From assembly GCA_947498705.1 (NCBI GenBank), contig CANMLW010000004.1:1-64000 (forward strand): 64,000 nucleotides of DNA, in the 5' to 3' direction. The number at the start of each line of letters is the position of its first letter. Within the stretch, counting starts at the first letter, position 1. The DNA is from an uncultured Aquimarina sp. (GTDB lineage Bacteria; Bacteroidota; Bacteroidia; Flavobacteriales; Flavobacteriaceae). The notes below the pieces were generated by a model. That model saw nothing but the letters and a program-made list of their open reading frames with translations, was not told the origin of the DNA and did not search any database. Positions 1-9,094 of this stretch are shown piece by piece. Made by a program: the position numbers and the translations under genes.

Positions 1-1
1 C

Positions 2-32
2 AAAAAACCATTGAAGCTAGCTTCAATGGTTT
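2..32 (-). terminator. Rho-independent terminator of the T9SS gene
   Basis: A perfect 14-bp palindrome (positions 5-18 pairing with 19-32) lies 54 bases past the stop codon of the first gene. Read on the minus strand it is followed by six T. On the plus strand the flank is AT-rich but not a T-run, so minus-strand use is preferred. Confidence 0.8.
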
Positions 33-86
33 AAATTAAATTATTTAAAAACTGTCAACCTATTTTAGGACGACTCATTATAACAT

Positions 87-3000
87 TTAAAGCTTAATAA
101 CTTTTAAAGTTTTAGAATCTCTATCAGTATTGATTTGTACAAAATAACTACCTTGAGTTCTTATTTGGTCACCTATTACAATTTTATTCGGATTGTTGTC
201 ATAGCGTTTATTAACCAATAACTTTCCTCTAATATCATAAACTTTTACTGAAAAATTATTTGAGTTGATACTTGCGGTATTGATCTCAAAACTGTTTTCG
301 AATGGGTTTGGAGATATACTAACATCAGAAACAATCCCTTCTTTTGCAGCAGCGTTTTGACTATTTCTTACTACGGTAGTAAGAGGTTGATTTGCATTAC
401 TATTATACGCATAATCGGTAATTGTATATCCAGAACCATTGTTTGTAACTGTAACATGGAACCATCCATAATGGGTATTACCTCCATTTAAAAACCTAAA
501 CCCTATAAAACCAGATTGACCATTCCAATCTGCACCTAATAAAGAATTATTGACATTAGAGTTAAAGTTACTCGTAGCTCCTACTTGAACTCCAGCCCTG
601 ATAAGTGCAATGTTATCGGTAGATTCGACAACCACCAAATCATTTTCTCTACTCACAAACCTTAGTTGTCCTCCAGAAACCCAGGCTCCAAAACTATTGT
701 TATCTCCCACTTCTATTCTAAAAGGTCCCCAGGTACTTGATGCACTAACGGTTACATCTGTCATATCTACAAATACTACTCCGTCATTATTAGTTGCACA
801 TGGCGGACAAGTAGGACCTCCGCAATCCACTCCTGTTTCAGCTCCATTTTGAATATTATCATTACAAGTTGGTGTTGGAGTAACCGTTCCTCCCGTAATA
901 TTTACCGTATAATCTTCTATTTCACCAAAACTTGTATTATTACAAGGAGATGTAATATTATTACCACTCATCATCACTCGCATTCGAGTTGCTCCATCGG
1001 TAGCAGAATTTGGAACTGTAAATTGCCCTGATATAGGGGTATTGGTAGTAGCAGCTTGAGTAAACACCTGCTCTCCTGCATCAGTAAAATCTCCATTCTG
1101 ATTGTAGTCTATCCATACTGAATATCTTTCAGCAAAAGTTGTACTTCTCCAGGTCGGAGTAATTGTAATGGTTGAAGCTGTTCCTTTAGAAAGATCAGTT
1201 CTCATAGCGGTAAAATTGTTATAACCATTGGAAGCTCCTTGTGAGGTATTATTTATACTACCAATAGTGACATTACTAATAAACTCATCTCTTACACCAC
1301 CTGTAACTGCACAATAATTTGGTGTGGTTGTTCCTCCCAATGTAGTAGCATTTGCCGTGCTACTATTTGCTGAAATATTCCCTGCGGCATCTCTTGCTCT
1401 CACATTAAACCTAAATTGAGTATTTGAAGTAAGTCCAGTTACCTGAAAACTGGTAGCGTTTACATTCTGACGAATTACAGCGCCATTTTGCAATACATCA
1501 TATCCTGTTACTCCTACATTATCCTGAGATGCATCCCATGCAAGATTAACCGACGTTTGTGTAATGTTAGAAGTCCTTAAATTTTGAGGAACTGTTGGCG
1601 CCTGCGTATCTGCTACATTATTAGCCGTAAATGATCCTGTAAAAACTCCTCTACCATAAGTAGATGCAATAACAGTATTATTATTATCATCCCCATTTAC
1701 TGCCCAGTAATCAAAAGAGGTTACACTTACATCACTCATACCATTTTGCGATCGCACCCAATTAGGATTATTCGCATTAAAGTTATTCGTTCGCCAAACC
1801 CCTAATTGTGTTGCCAAAATCACTTCGTTTCTATCCAACGGATTTTGCAAAAGATCTCGTACCGGCATATCTGGCAGATTACCTTCTTTATTTACCCAAT
1901 TTGCTCCACCATTAGTCGTTGCCCAAACGCTGGTTACCCCATAATTATGTATAGTCACCATAATGTCATTGGCTGTTGCTCCAAATCGTATAGAAGATAT
2001 TGATCCTACAAACGGCGTATTAATATTTGCCCAGTTAGCAGTTCTTACTCCCGCATTAGTTAATCTTAATAAATTACCATTGGCTAAACCTACTAACCAG
2101 GTATTATTGGCAAAAGGAGACGGTGTAAATGCAGTAGGTGCTGCATCTAGTAACGCATTAGTAACTCTATCTTGTAAATCGGCTGCAGTATTACTTGTAG
2201 CATCTACGGTAAAAATTAAAAACTGTCCTCCTCCGGAACCATCTACCAGTAAAAGGTTAGCGTCACTATCATATCCCATTGGAGGTAAAAAAGGCCCTCC
2301 AGTAAAGTTCAGAATACTAGTCCCTCTATCAACACCATTCCATGGTAAATTAACTCTTGTCGCATTAAGGCCTGCAAACGAAGTAATTAAAAACTGTCCA
2401 TCTCTATCAATAAAATTGTAGAATCCATCACCTCTAGTAATCTCTTCCGAACTATTAATTCCTGCTACAGGATCTCTAAATATCTGTGTACCATTATCCT
2501 GAGCTCCTGCCATAAATAAAATGTCCTGGCTTCCTGCACTTTCTGGCCCCACAGATGCCTTCACAAATTGTGTTACATTATATCCGTTATTTCTTGCCTG
2601 AATTCCATTTCTATCATTTTGAGCGGTGGACAAACTATTTGCATAATAAACACCTCCATCATTTCCAAAAATTGCCTGATTGGTATTACCTGGTCTAAAA
2701 GTCATCGCATGTTGATCTACGTGTACTAATGAAAGCGGTAACGCTGATAAACTCGGCAAATCATCACCATCTTTAGCTATTTGTACCCAGGCATCACCAC
2801 TATTCGTTGATCTAAAAATTTCAATCCCTCCCGCATATACGATATCATCATTACCAGGATCTGCTTCTATCATTAAATCATAAAACGCCTGTCCTCGAGT
2901 AAAATCATTTGCTGCGATACCTGGTGTTGCATCATTAGGTAAGGCTGTTTGAGTGAGGTTTGCTACAGTTGCAAACCCATCAGAGGTTCTAAATATACTT

Positions 3001-4199
3001 ACTGGAGTCGCCGTAGTAGTCCCTTCTGCCAGCACATATAATTTATTACGATCGGTAGTAGAAGCTTCTAGCTCTACTCTATTCGTATTGGCAAGAGGAG
3101 AAACTGCAGCCTCTGTCCAGGTAGCTCCATTGGTACTACTAAAAATACGACCTCCTTGTTGCCCTGTAATAGTAGGATTATCGATAGTAGACATCCATAA
3201 GCGATTATCTGCACCAATTTCAAAATCATTGGGGATATAAAAGTAATTGCGGTTATTATCTGTAAATCTCATATTTGCAGATTCTATTCGATTCCATGTT
3301 TGGCCGTTATCTATAGACCTATATAAACCTGCCGATTGAGGCCCTAATCTATTATTAGGGTTTGAAGCATAACGATAGGTATGCGCTCCGACCCCAACAA
3401 ACAATTCTGTTCTGTTTTGTGCAGTATTATCCCAAGCAATCATCTTGTTAACAAAATAAACTCCAGACAAGAAAAGATTGTCAGCCGCTTGATTAAAGTT
3501 TCCTCCGCCTGCTGGTGGGATATTTACCGCTTGCCAATTATTACCACCGTCTGTAGATCGATACACTCCATTACCCACAACATCTCCCCCAGTATATTGT
3601 TCTCCTGTACCTAAATACCAATTATTATCATTTCTGGGGTCTACAGTAATTGAAGTAACATTAAGGTTTCCTGGTACTCCCTGTACTCTGGTCCATTGTG
3701 AATTGGCATTGGTGATATCGTTATTTACCCATAGACCACCGCTTACTCCACCAGAAAACACCCGTCTATTGCTATTGTCATTTGGATCAAATAATAAAGC
3801 TCTGGTTCGACCTCCTACATTATTGGGCCCTCTTTCTACCCATGGATTATTAGCTTCACCTGGTACTCTTTGTGCTGTCTTTTTACTTAATTGTTTTCTT
3901 AAAGCCATCATCTTTTCTGGTTCTGGCCTACCCGTTGCAGGATTCATACTTAACTCCCATAGTTGATAATAATATCTATCAGGAGGAAGACGCAGTGCTT
4001 TTCGTTCTTTTCTAGAAAGATTTTTAATATCCTTATACGGACTATTGTTCAAATACTCCATATGTTGTTCTCTTATACAAGCAATTTCTTCTGTAGTATC
4101 TTTTAGTACATCTTTTTTATCTCCAATTTTTAGTGTCGAAAAAATCGACAACCCTAATACTCCTATCCCTAATAAAATAGCGTTTGTTGTTTTTTTCAT
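87..4199 (-). CDS. Large secreted T9SS cargo protein with propeller-like repeats, FN3, GEVED and sorting tail
   Basis: The protein is about 1370 residues if it starts at the ATG at 4199; an in-frame ATG at 4214 would add five residues. The later start is chosen because a typical signal peptide (MKKTTNAILLGIGVLGLSIF) begins there. Domain order: signal peptide; BNR/sortilin-like propeller repeats to about residue 865, with Asp-box-like phrases such as STNGATW and TTNGGANW; a fibronectin type III domain around 870-960; a GEVED domain around 965-1105 (WIDYNQNGDF, GEIEDYTV); a six-Cys linker; a beta-rich domain; and a type A T9SS sorting tail over the last 80 residues (SISPNPFENSF, then KVIKL at the end). 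The sorting tail implies export through the outer membrane by T9SS and attachment to or release from the surface. The substrate or ligand cannot be told. It is transcribed alone and ends at a strong terminator. Confidence 0.88.
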   Translation of the reverse strand: MKKTTNAILLGIGVLGLSIFSTLKIGDKKDVLKDTTEEIACIREQHMEYLNNSPYKDIKNLSRKERKALRLPPDRYYYQLWELSMNPATGRPEPEKMMALRKQLSKKTAQRVPGEANNPWVERGPNNVGGRTRALLFDPNDNSNRRVFSGGVSGGLWVNNDITNANSQWTRVQGVPGNLNVTSITVDPRNDNNWYLGTGEQYTGGDVVGNGVYRSTDGGNNWQAVNIPPAGGGNFNQAADNLFLSGVYFVNKMIAWDNTAQNRTELFVGVGAHTYRYASNPNNRLGPQSAGLYRSIDNGQTWNRIESANMRFTDNNRNYFYIPNDFEIGADNRLWMSTIDNPTITGQQGGRIFSSTNGATWTEAAVSPLANTNRVELEASTTDRNKLYVLAEGTTTATPVSIFRTSDGFATVANLTQTALPNDATPGIAANDFTRGQAFYDLMIEADPGNDDIVYAGGIEIFRSTNSGDAWVQIAKDGDDLPSLSALPLSLVHVDQHAMTFRPGNTNQAIFGNDGGVYYANSLSTAQNDRNGIQARNNGYNVTQFVKASVGPESAGSQDILFMAGAQDNGTQIFRDPVAGINSSEEITRGDGFYNFIDRDGQFLITSFAGLNATRVNLPWNGVDRGTSILNFTGGPFLPPMGYDSDANLLLVDGSGGGQFLIFTVDATSNTAADLQDRVTNALLDAAPTAFTPSPFANNTWLVGLANGNLLRLTNAGVRTANWANINTPFVGSISSIRFGATANDIMVTIHNYGVTSVWATTNGGANWVNKEGNLPDMPVRDLLQNPLDRNEVILATQLGVWRTNNFNANNPNWVRSQNGMSDVSVTSFDYWAVNGDDNNNTVIASTYGRGVFTGSFTANNVADTQAPTVPQNLRTSNITQTSVNLAWDASQDNVGVTGYDVLQNGAVIRQNVNATSFQVTGLTSNTQFRFNVRARDAAGNISANSSTANATTLGGTTTPNYCAVTGGVRDEFISNVTIGSINNTSQGASNGYNNFTAMRTDLSKGTASTITITPTWRSTTFAERYSVWIDYNQNGDFTDAGEQVFTQAATTNTPISGQFTVPNSATDGATRMRVMMSGNNITSPCNNTSFGEIEDYTVNITGGTVTPTPTCNDNIQNGAETGVDCGGPTCPPCATNNDGVVFVDMTDVTVSASSTWGPFRIEVGDNNSFGAWVSGGQLRFVSRENDLVVVESTDNIALIRAGVQVGATSNFNSNVNNSLLGADWNGQSGFIGFRFLNGGNTHYGWFHVTVTNNGSGYTITDYAYNSNANQPLTTVVRNSQNAAAKEGIVSDVSISPNPFENSFEINTASINSNNFSVKVYDIRGKLLVNKRYDNNPNKIVIGDQIRTQGSYFVQINTDRDSKTLKVIKL

Positions 4200-4550
4200 G
4201 TTTTGAGTTTGCATTTACTGAGTTAATACTTAAATCAAGCATATTGTTAAAAAATTAAATAATATCTATTTTTAAACATTAAAAAATTAGATATACTTAA
4301 TACAATTACTCTATTCTTAATTTTTCACTAAAGCTAACAATAGACAACACAAATCTCTATTCGTTTTGTATAAACGGTATGTTTAAATGTATAAATGGTT
4401 GATTTTTACACATAAAGTGTATAAAAGCTACGATAATCTGTTTTTACATGAGTATCATGGACAATTAAATAAGGTTTGGACCATTATTAGGGGTAAGTAT
4501 ATTTTAGAGACCATCACAGATATCAAAAGGAATCTCACAAAGGATAATAA

Positions 4551-4681
4551 CAAAAAAAGAAGAGCTACCTTTCGGTAACTCTTCTGAATATCAGGTCTTA
4601 CAAAAGAAAATAACAATATTTATTAACCAACTTAAATATATTACACAAAAAATTCAACGTAAGACCATTACTCTTAAAACC
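4551..4681 (-). ncRNA. Putative small RNA 1 of a tandem pair, about 130 nt
   Basis: A complete minus-strand transcription unit can be read with no protein frame. A Bacteroidota-type promoter (TTTG, 20 bases, TACCTTTG) ends at 4687, and a 12-bp terminator stem with a GAAA loop starts at 4585 and is followed by seven T. Inside the predicted RNA, GGTCTTAC near the 5' end (4666-4659) can pair with GTAAGACC just before the terminator (4601-4594), giving a closed rod-like fold. A similar unit lies about 320 bases upstream with exactly the same 102-base distance from the -10-like box to the terminator. Function unknown. It is not a tRNA or rRNA, and I do not recognise the family. Confidence 0.55.
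4552..4585 (-). terminator. Terminator of small RNA 1, GNRA-capped
   Basis: Stem 4585-4574 pairs with 4569-4558 around a GAAA tetraloop, then seven T on the minus strand. One position is a G-U pair in minus-strand RNA but a C-A mismatch in plus-strand RNA, which fixes the direction as minus. Confidence 0.75.
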
Positions 4682-4686
4682 TGAAA

Positions 4687-4718
4687 CAAAGGTAAAACCT
4701 TACTTTTATTACACCAAA
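4687..4718 (-). promoter_or_regulatory. Promoter of small RNA 1
   Basis: On the minus strand TTTG (4718-4715), 20 bases, then TACCTTTG (4694-4687). This fits the primary sigma-factor consensus of Bacteroidota (TTTG or TTG, about 19-21 bases, TAnnTTTG). The start site would fall near 4681. Confidence 0.6.
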
Positions 4719-4861
4719 CAAGTACGGGGTAAATTTTATAATTTTTCGACAAAAAACATATTTAACCGATAAAATACTCAATTTTAACATTATTTATTAT
4801 TTTTTGATAGAAAAAACATACACCAAAACAGGTAAAAACCGTAAAAAAGTGTTGATTTCGA

Positions 4862-4903
4862 CAAAAAATACAAACAAAAGAGCCACAAAAATTGCAGCTC
4901 TTT
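4862..4903 (-). terminator. Terminator of small RNA 2
   Basis: Stem 4903-4897 pairs with 4883-4877. In minus-strand RNA it extends inward through two G-U pairs and three more Watson-Crick pairs; in plus-strand RNA those two positions are mismatches. A T-rich tract (TTTTGTTTGTATTTTTT) follows on the minus strand. Confidence 0.6.
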
Positions 4904-5000
4904 CGATATATTTGGTCTTTATATTAGAAACAATTATTAATATTCATACCCCAAATACTAATAATTTTCTATCCTAACACTTGACCATACTAATAAACCT
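4862..5000 (-). ncRNA. Putative small RNA 2, paralogue of small RNA 1
   Basis: This minus-strand unit resembles small RNA 1 in order and spacing. A TACATTTG box ends at 5005, a TGGTC/GACCA pair (4987-4983 with 4917-4913) can close the RNA, and a terminator stem begins at 4903, again 102 bases from the box. Shared short words include AGGTTTA near the 5' end, ATGGTC, AAGACC and the AAGAGC-type stem. No clear -33 element is visible upstream, so expression is less certain than for copy 1; it could be a decayed duplicate. Confidence 0.42.
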
Positions 5001-5004
5001 AAAC

Positions 5005-5012
5005 CAAATGTA
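5005..5012 (-). promoter_or_regulatory. TACATTTG promoter box of small RNA 2
   Basis: The box fits TAnnTTTG on the minus strand and occupies the same place relative to the terminator as in small RNA 1. No TTG element is found 17-23 bases further upstream, which weakens the call. Confidence 0.35.
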
Positions 5013-5136
5013 TTAGTATAAAACTTATTTGATATAAAACGGACCTAATCAAATCTACCAATTTTCGATGAGTGGTTGTTTTTTTCGACATAAGAACAAA
5101 TTGAATTCGTAATTTTAAAATATTATCATAAAACCA

Positions 5137-7158
5137 ATGAATAATCCGTTACAACAACCTTTTGATATTGCTCCATTTTCAAAAATCAATTCAGATCATT
5201 TTTTACCCGCTATAAAAAATGGAATTGCGCTTGCCAAGAAAGAAGTTAACAAGATTGTTAGCAATCCAGAGCCCGCTTCATTTACAAACACGATCGAAGC
5301 GCTAGATTATAGCGGAGAATTACTAGATAGAGTAACCAGTGTATTTTTTAATCTAAATAGTGCCGAAACCAATGAAGATATTCAGAAAATAGCACAAGAA
5401 GCGTCTCCATTACTTTCTGAGTTTAGCAATGATATAGCTCTAAACATAGATTTGTTTAATAGAATAGAAAAAGTATACAAAAACAAAGAGTCTTTATCTC
5501 TTACTCCAGAGCAATCAAAACTTCTTGAAAAAAGATATAAATCGTTTTCGAGAAACGGAGCTAATCTTCCCGAAGACAAAAAAGAAGAGCTTAGAGCTAT
5601 TGATAAAGAACTTTCTACTTTAAGTCTAAAGTTTGGAGAGAATATTTTAGCTGAGACGAATAAATTTGAAATGCTTCTTACCAAGGAAGAGGATTTAGCC
5701 GGCTTACCCGAAGGGGCTAAAGATGCTGCCAAAGCTATTGCGGCTTCTAAAAACAAGGAGGGCTGGTTAATCACCTTAGATTATCCCAGTTATATTCCGT
5801 TTATGAAATATGCCGATAATCGAGATCTAAGAAAGAAACTGTCACTTGCATTTGGTTCTAAAGGTTTCAAAAAAGATGCTTTGGACAATCAAGATATTGT
5901 ATTAAAAATAGCAAAACTTAGACATCAACGAGCTTTACTTTTGGGGTATAACTCTCATGCACATTATATATTAGAAGAACGCATGGCTCAATCTCCAGAT
6001 AACGTATTTTCTTTTTTAAATGAAATTTTAGAAAAAGCCAAACCGGCTGCAGAAAGAGAATTTGAACAACTATCTTCTTTTGCTAGGGAATTAGATGGAA
6101 TCGATCAATTACAAACATGGGACAGTGCTTACTATTCTGAAAAACTTAAACAAAAACTATTTAATCTGGATGATGAAAAGTTAAAACCATATTTTAAGTT
6201 AGAGAATGTTATTGATGGCGTATTTACTGTTGCCAACAAATTATTTGGATTACAGTTTTCTGAAACACAGGAAGTAGACAAATATCACAAAGAAGTAAAA
6301 ACCTATAATGTTACAGATCATGATGGTAACTTTGTTTCTTTATTTTATGCAGATTTTCACCCAAGACCTGGAAAACGTAATGGTGCCTGGATGACATCGT
6401 ATAAATCGCAAATGAAAAAAAACGAAAAAAACATTAGGCCTCACGTCTCTATTGTGTGTAACTTTACAAAACCTACACCGTCAAAACCTTCTCTGCTAAC
6501 ATTTAACGAAGTAACCACATTGTTTCATGAGTTTGGTCATGCACTACACGGTATGCTGGCCAACACTACTTACCCTGGTTTATCAGGAACCAGCGTATAC
6601 TGGGATTTTGTAGAATTACCAAGTCAGGTATTAGAAAATTGGTGCTATGAAAAAGAAGCCTTAGAATTGTTTGCAAAACATTATGAAACAAATGAGGTAA
6701 TCCCAATGGAATTGGTAGAAAAAATCAAACAATCTGCTACTTTTCTAGAAGGCCTGGCAACATTACGTCAATTAAGTTTTGGGCTTTTAGATATGTCATG
6801 GCATTCTCAAGATCCAAGTGCTATTACAGATGTTAAAGGGCACGAGAAAAAAACTTTTGATACAACTTCTTTATTTCCAAATGTAGAAGAAAGTTGCATG
6901 AGCACTGCTTTTTCTCATATTTTTCAAGGTGGGTATTCTGCTGGTTACTACTCTTATAAATGGGCAGAAGTTTTGGATGCTGATGCATTCGAATATTTTA
7001 AAGAAAATGGAATTTTCAATAAAGAAATTGCTACAAAGTTTAAAGAACACGTTTTATCAAAAGGAGGTACAGAAAACCCGATGACACTATATACGCGTTT
7101 TAGAGGTCAAAAACCTAAACCCGAAGCTTTATTAAAAAGAGCTGGGTTGATCAAATAA
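5137..7158 (+). CDS. M3 family oligopeptidase / peptidyl-dipeptidase (Dcp/OpdA type)
   Basis: A 673-residue zinc metallopeptidase close in length to E. coli Dcp and oligopeptidase A (about 680). The zinc site reads HEFGH at residues 464-468 with the third ligand probably Glu493 in FVELPSQ, as in thimet-like M3 enzymes. The C-terminal GGYSAGYYSYKWAEVLDAD block is also typical of the family. No signal peptide is seen, so it is probably cytoplasmic and trims oligopeptides from protein turnover or uptake. Without a tree I cannot separate dipeptidyl carboxypeptidase from oligopeptidase A, so no symbol is given. It is a single-gene unit ended by a strong terminator. Confidence 0.93.
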   Translation: MNNPLQQPFDIAPFSKINSDHFLPAIKNGIALAKKEVNKIVSNPEPASFTNTIEALDYSGELLDRVTSVFFNLNSAETNEDIQKIAQEASPLLSEFSNDIALNIDLFNRIEKVYKNKESLSLTPEQSKLLEKRYKSFSRNGANLPEDKKEELRAIDKELSTLSLKFGENILAETNKFEMLLTKEEDLAGLPEGAKDAAKAIAASKNKEGWLITLDYPSYIPFMKYADNRDLRKKLSLAFGSKGFKKDALDNQDIVLKIAKLRHQRALLLGYNSHAHYILEERMAQSPDNVFSFLNEILEKAKPAAEREFEQLSSFARELDGIDQLQTWDSAYYSEKLKQKLFNLDDEKLKPYFKLENVIDGVFTVANKLFGLQFSETQEVDKYHKEVKTYNVTDHDGNFVSLFYADFHPRPGKRNGAWMTSYKSQMKKNEKNIRPHVSIVCNFTKPTPSKPSLLTFNEVTTLFHEFGHALHGMLANTTYPGLSGTSVYWDFVELPSQVLENWCYEKEALELFAKHYETNEVIPMELVEKIKQSATFLEGLATLRQLSFGLLDMSWHSQDPSAITDVKGHEKKTFDTTSLFPNVEESCMSTAFSHIFQGGYSAGYYSYKWAEVLDADAFEYFKENGIFNKEIATKFKEHVLSKGGTENPMTLYTRFRGQKPKPEALLKRAGLIK

Positions 7159-7176
7159 TTATAAAATTACATCCAT

Positions 7177-7217
7177 AAAAATACTCCTAACAAGTTACAT
7201 GTTAGGAGTATTTTTAT
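7177..7217 (+). terminator. Terminator of the M3 peptidase gene
   Basis: Perfect 12-bp stem (7181-7192 with 7200-7211), extended by A/T pairs, 7-base loop, followed by T-run, 22 bases past the stop codon. Confidence 0.9.
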
Positions 7218-7325
7218 TTATACTAACATCAGTTTTATAAAGTTTTTTCATATCGGTAAAAGGTGTCAAAAAAACACGTTGCTACTATTATTTGATATCG
7301 AAAAATAAATTAAGTTTCAATATTT

Positions 7326-7355
7326 TTTGAAAGTTTAAAATTTTTTATACATTTG
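7326..7355 (+). promoter_or_regulatory. Promoter of the GbsR-type regulator gene
   Basis: TTTG (7326-7329), 18 bases, TACATTTG (7348-7355), a good Bacteroidota promoter. Only four bases separate the box from the ATG at 7360, so the transcript probably starts at or next to the start codon. Confidence 0.65.
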
Positions 7356-7359
7356 TAAT

Positions 7360-7863
7360 ATGAAATACGATGAAGCAAAAAACAAATTTATTTCTACCTG
7401 GGGTTCCTTAGGAACTTTATGGGGTATTAACAAAGCAATGGCTCAAATTCATGCGCTGTTATGGATTTCTCCAGAACCATTATCTATGGAGGATATTATG
7501 GAAGAACTTCATATATCAAGAGGTAACACTAGTATGAATTTACGACAATTAATGGATTGGGGAATTGTTTTTAAAGAAAGTAAGCCGGGAGAACGTAAAG
7601 AATATTTTGTTTCTGAAAAAGATGTGCAAGAGCTAGCGCGACAGGTAGCAAAGGAACGTAGTAGAAGAGAAATCAAACCTGTTATCAAAGTGCTAAAAGA
7701 AGTTTCGGGAATAGAAATGGATGGAAGCGCAAAAACAGAAGAACTCATTAAACAAACCAAAGCGCTTTACGACCTTGCAGATAATGCGGATACAATGATG
7801 AATAAAATTGTAAATCAAGAAGCAAATTGGATTACCAAAACATTAATAAAATTAATTAAGTAA
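7360..7863 (+). CDS. GbsR/MarR-type transcriptional regulator
   Basis: A 167-residue winged-helix regulator. The opening (residues 1-35, with FISTWGSLGTLWGINKAMAQIHALL) is characteristic of GbsR-like proteins, and the helix-turn-helix spans roughly residues 40-75 (MEDIMEELHISRGNTSMNLRQL). A charged helical region follows and probably dimerises. The conserved opening supports the start at 7360, even though this makes the message nearly leaderless. The gene heads a same-strand run of small membrane proteins, a methyltransferase, an epimerase and an SRPBCC protein, so it may regulate them and itself. The inducer is unknown; the choline link of Bacillus GbsR should not be assumed here. Confidence 0.85.
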   Translation: MKYDEAKNKFISTWGSLGTLWGINKAMAQIHALLWISPEPLSMEDIMEELHISRGNTSMNLRQLMDWGIVFKESKPGERKEYFVSEKDVQELARQVAKERSRREIKPVIKVLKEVSGIEMDGSAKTEELIKQTKALYDLADNADTMMNKIVNQEANWITKTLIKLIK

Positions 7864-7956
7864 TATTTATAAAAACAAAAAGATGAAGGAAGAAGTTCCT
7901 TTTCTTTTTCAACATAAGTTTCAAAAATTACTGAAAATTCAAAAATTAATAATATT

Positions 7957-8313
7957 ATGAAAACAACACACCTTATTAACAAATGGAGTTTTATAATTAC
8001 CCTACTACTATATACCACTATATATGGTGGTTTACTAGCACAAATAGCTCTGGGTGGTATCCAAATTATTTGCGGTATTGTACTATTATTTCAATGGAAA
8101 AAATTAACTAATCAATCCAGAATGCATATCTCATTATACTGGACATTGGTACTTCTATATGGTATAAGTTGGTTCTTATTTCAACCGTCGTTTAATGATT
8201 TTTTCTTTTTCGTCTATTACATCATCATTCCAATGAGTATTGCTGGATATTTTATTTATGTAACCTATCAAATTAAAAAAATGAAACATGAATTTCAACT
8301 TAGTAACATATAG
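7957..8313 (+). CDS. Small four-helix membrane protein, unknown function
   Basis: A 118-residue, very hydrophobic protein with about four membrane helices (near residues 12-30, 33-48, 60-78 and 84-103) and a short charged tail. I do not recognise a family. It lies 93 bases after the regulator gene and overlaps the next gene by 26 bases, which points to co-expression. Its neighbours suggest a membrane or lipid-related role, but this is inference from position only. Confidence 0.72.
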   Translation: MKTTHLINKWSFIITLLLYTTIYGGLLAQIALGGIQIICGIVLLFQWKKLTNQSRMHISLYWTLVLLYGISWFLFQPSFNDFFFFVYYIIIPMSIAGYFIYVTYQIKKMKHEFQLSNI

Positions 8314-8638
8314 TATTTACCTGCTGATTACTTCTTTAATTATTGTAAAAGTCGGATTCATATGCTATAAGAATGGGAACATATTTGTTATGAACCTCGT
8401 TCCTAATGATAAAGAATTCTGCATACGCATAAACAAGGCACTTTTAGTTGGTTATTACCTCATCAATATTGGATATGTAGTAATCTCGTTGTCTTATTGG
8501 AAATCCATTAACTCTATTCTTGAGCTAATTGAAAGCATTACTATGCGTACCGCAATCATTATCGGCATATTGGCCATTTTGCATTACTTCAACCTATTTT
8601 GGTTAACAAAATTTATTAAAAAAATTAAACCCTTATAA
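8288..8638 (+). CDS. Small membrane protein, paralogue of the next gene
   Basis: A 116-residue protein with three or four membrane helices. The central part (KNGNIFVMN, then LLVGYYLINIGYVVISL) lines up with the next gene's KNGKTFMID and LFEVGFYLLNVGWALLIL, so the two are tandem paralogues. Its start lies inside the end of the upstream gene (26-base overlap), suggesting translational coupling. The function is unknown. Confidence 0.72.
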   Translation: MNFNLVTYSIYLLITSLIIVKVGFICYKNGNIFVMNLVPNDKEFCIRINKALLVGYYLINIGYVVISLSYWKSINSILELIESITMRTAIIIGILAILHYFNLFWLTKFIKKIKPL

Positions 8639-8648
8639 ATACAACTTT

Positions 8649-9038
8649 ATGGAAACTTCTAAAATTTTTATCGGTTACCTTATTTATTTACCAATCGCTA
8701 TCACTTTAACCTATTTTGTCTCTAGAACCCTTTTTAAAAATGGAAAAACTTTTATGATCGACATTTTTAAAGGGAAAGAAAATATTGCTTTGGCTACAAA
8801 TCGTCTATTCGAAGTTGGTTTTTATTTATTAAATGTTGGTTGGGCATTGTTAATTCTAAAAATTGATAGTTACCGCTTTAATGACACTTATCAAAATTTA
8901 GTTGAAATATTGAGCTTTAAAATAGGTGGTTTCTCAATGTACCTCGGACTAATGCTATTTCTTAACATGTACCTGTTCTTTAGAGGAAGAAAAAAATCTA
9001 AACAAACTACACAGGTAACATCTATTCCACGTCCATAA
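8649..9038 (+). CDS. Small membrane protein, paralogue of the previous gene
   Basis: A 129-residue protein with three or four membrane helices and a basic C-terminus (GRKKSKQ). It begins 10 bases after the preceding gene and shares its layout: N-terminal helix, KNG-x-F motif, then a long helical hairpin. The pair probably arose by duplication and may form a heteromer in the inner membrane. No catalytic residues are apparent. Confidence 0.72.
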   Translation: METSKIFIGYLIYLPIAITLTYFVSRTLFKNGKTFMIDIFKGKENIALATNRLFEVGFYLLNVGWALLILKIDSYRFNDTYQNLVEILSFKIGGFSMYLGLMLFLNMYLFFRGRKKSKQTTQVTSIPRP

Positions 9039-9094
9039 AACTGCAGCATAACAACTCTTTAAAAATGTATCAATAATCATAAAATAATACGATT

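Larger units (their letters stand above)
4200..5136. other. Gene-free 0.9-kb gap with two small-RNA candidates
   Basis: No convincing protein gene lies here. A 63-codon frame at 4387-4578 overlaps a terminator hairpin and is not believed. The gap holds two minus-strand promoter-terminator units described as separate features. The divergent flanking genes (T9SS protein and M3 peptidase) must also have promoters here, but I could not assign them. Confidence 0.6.

Noticed and set aside
1963-2421. 152-codon frame opposite the first T9SS gene
   Set aside because: It is antisense to a clear coding frame with low-complexity composition; a shadow of the real gene.
4387-4578. 63-codon reading frame on the plus strand
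   Set aside because: It overlaps the small-RNA terminator, has no promoter or family match and ends inside the hairpin.
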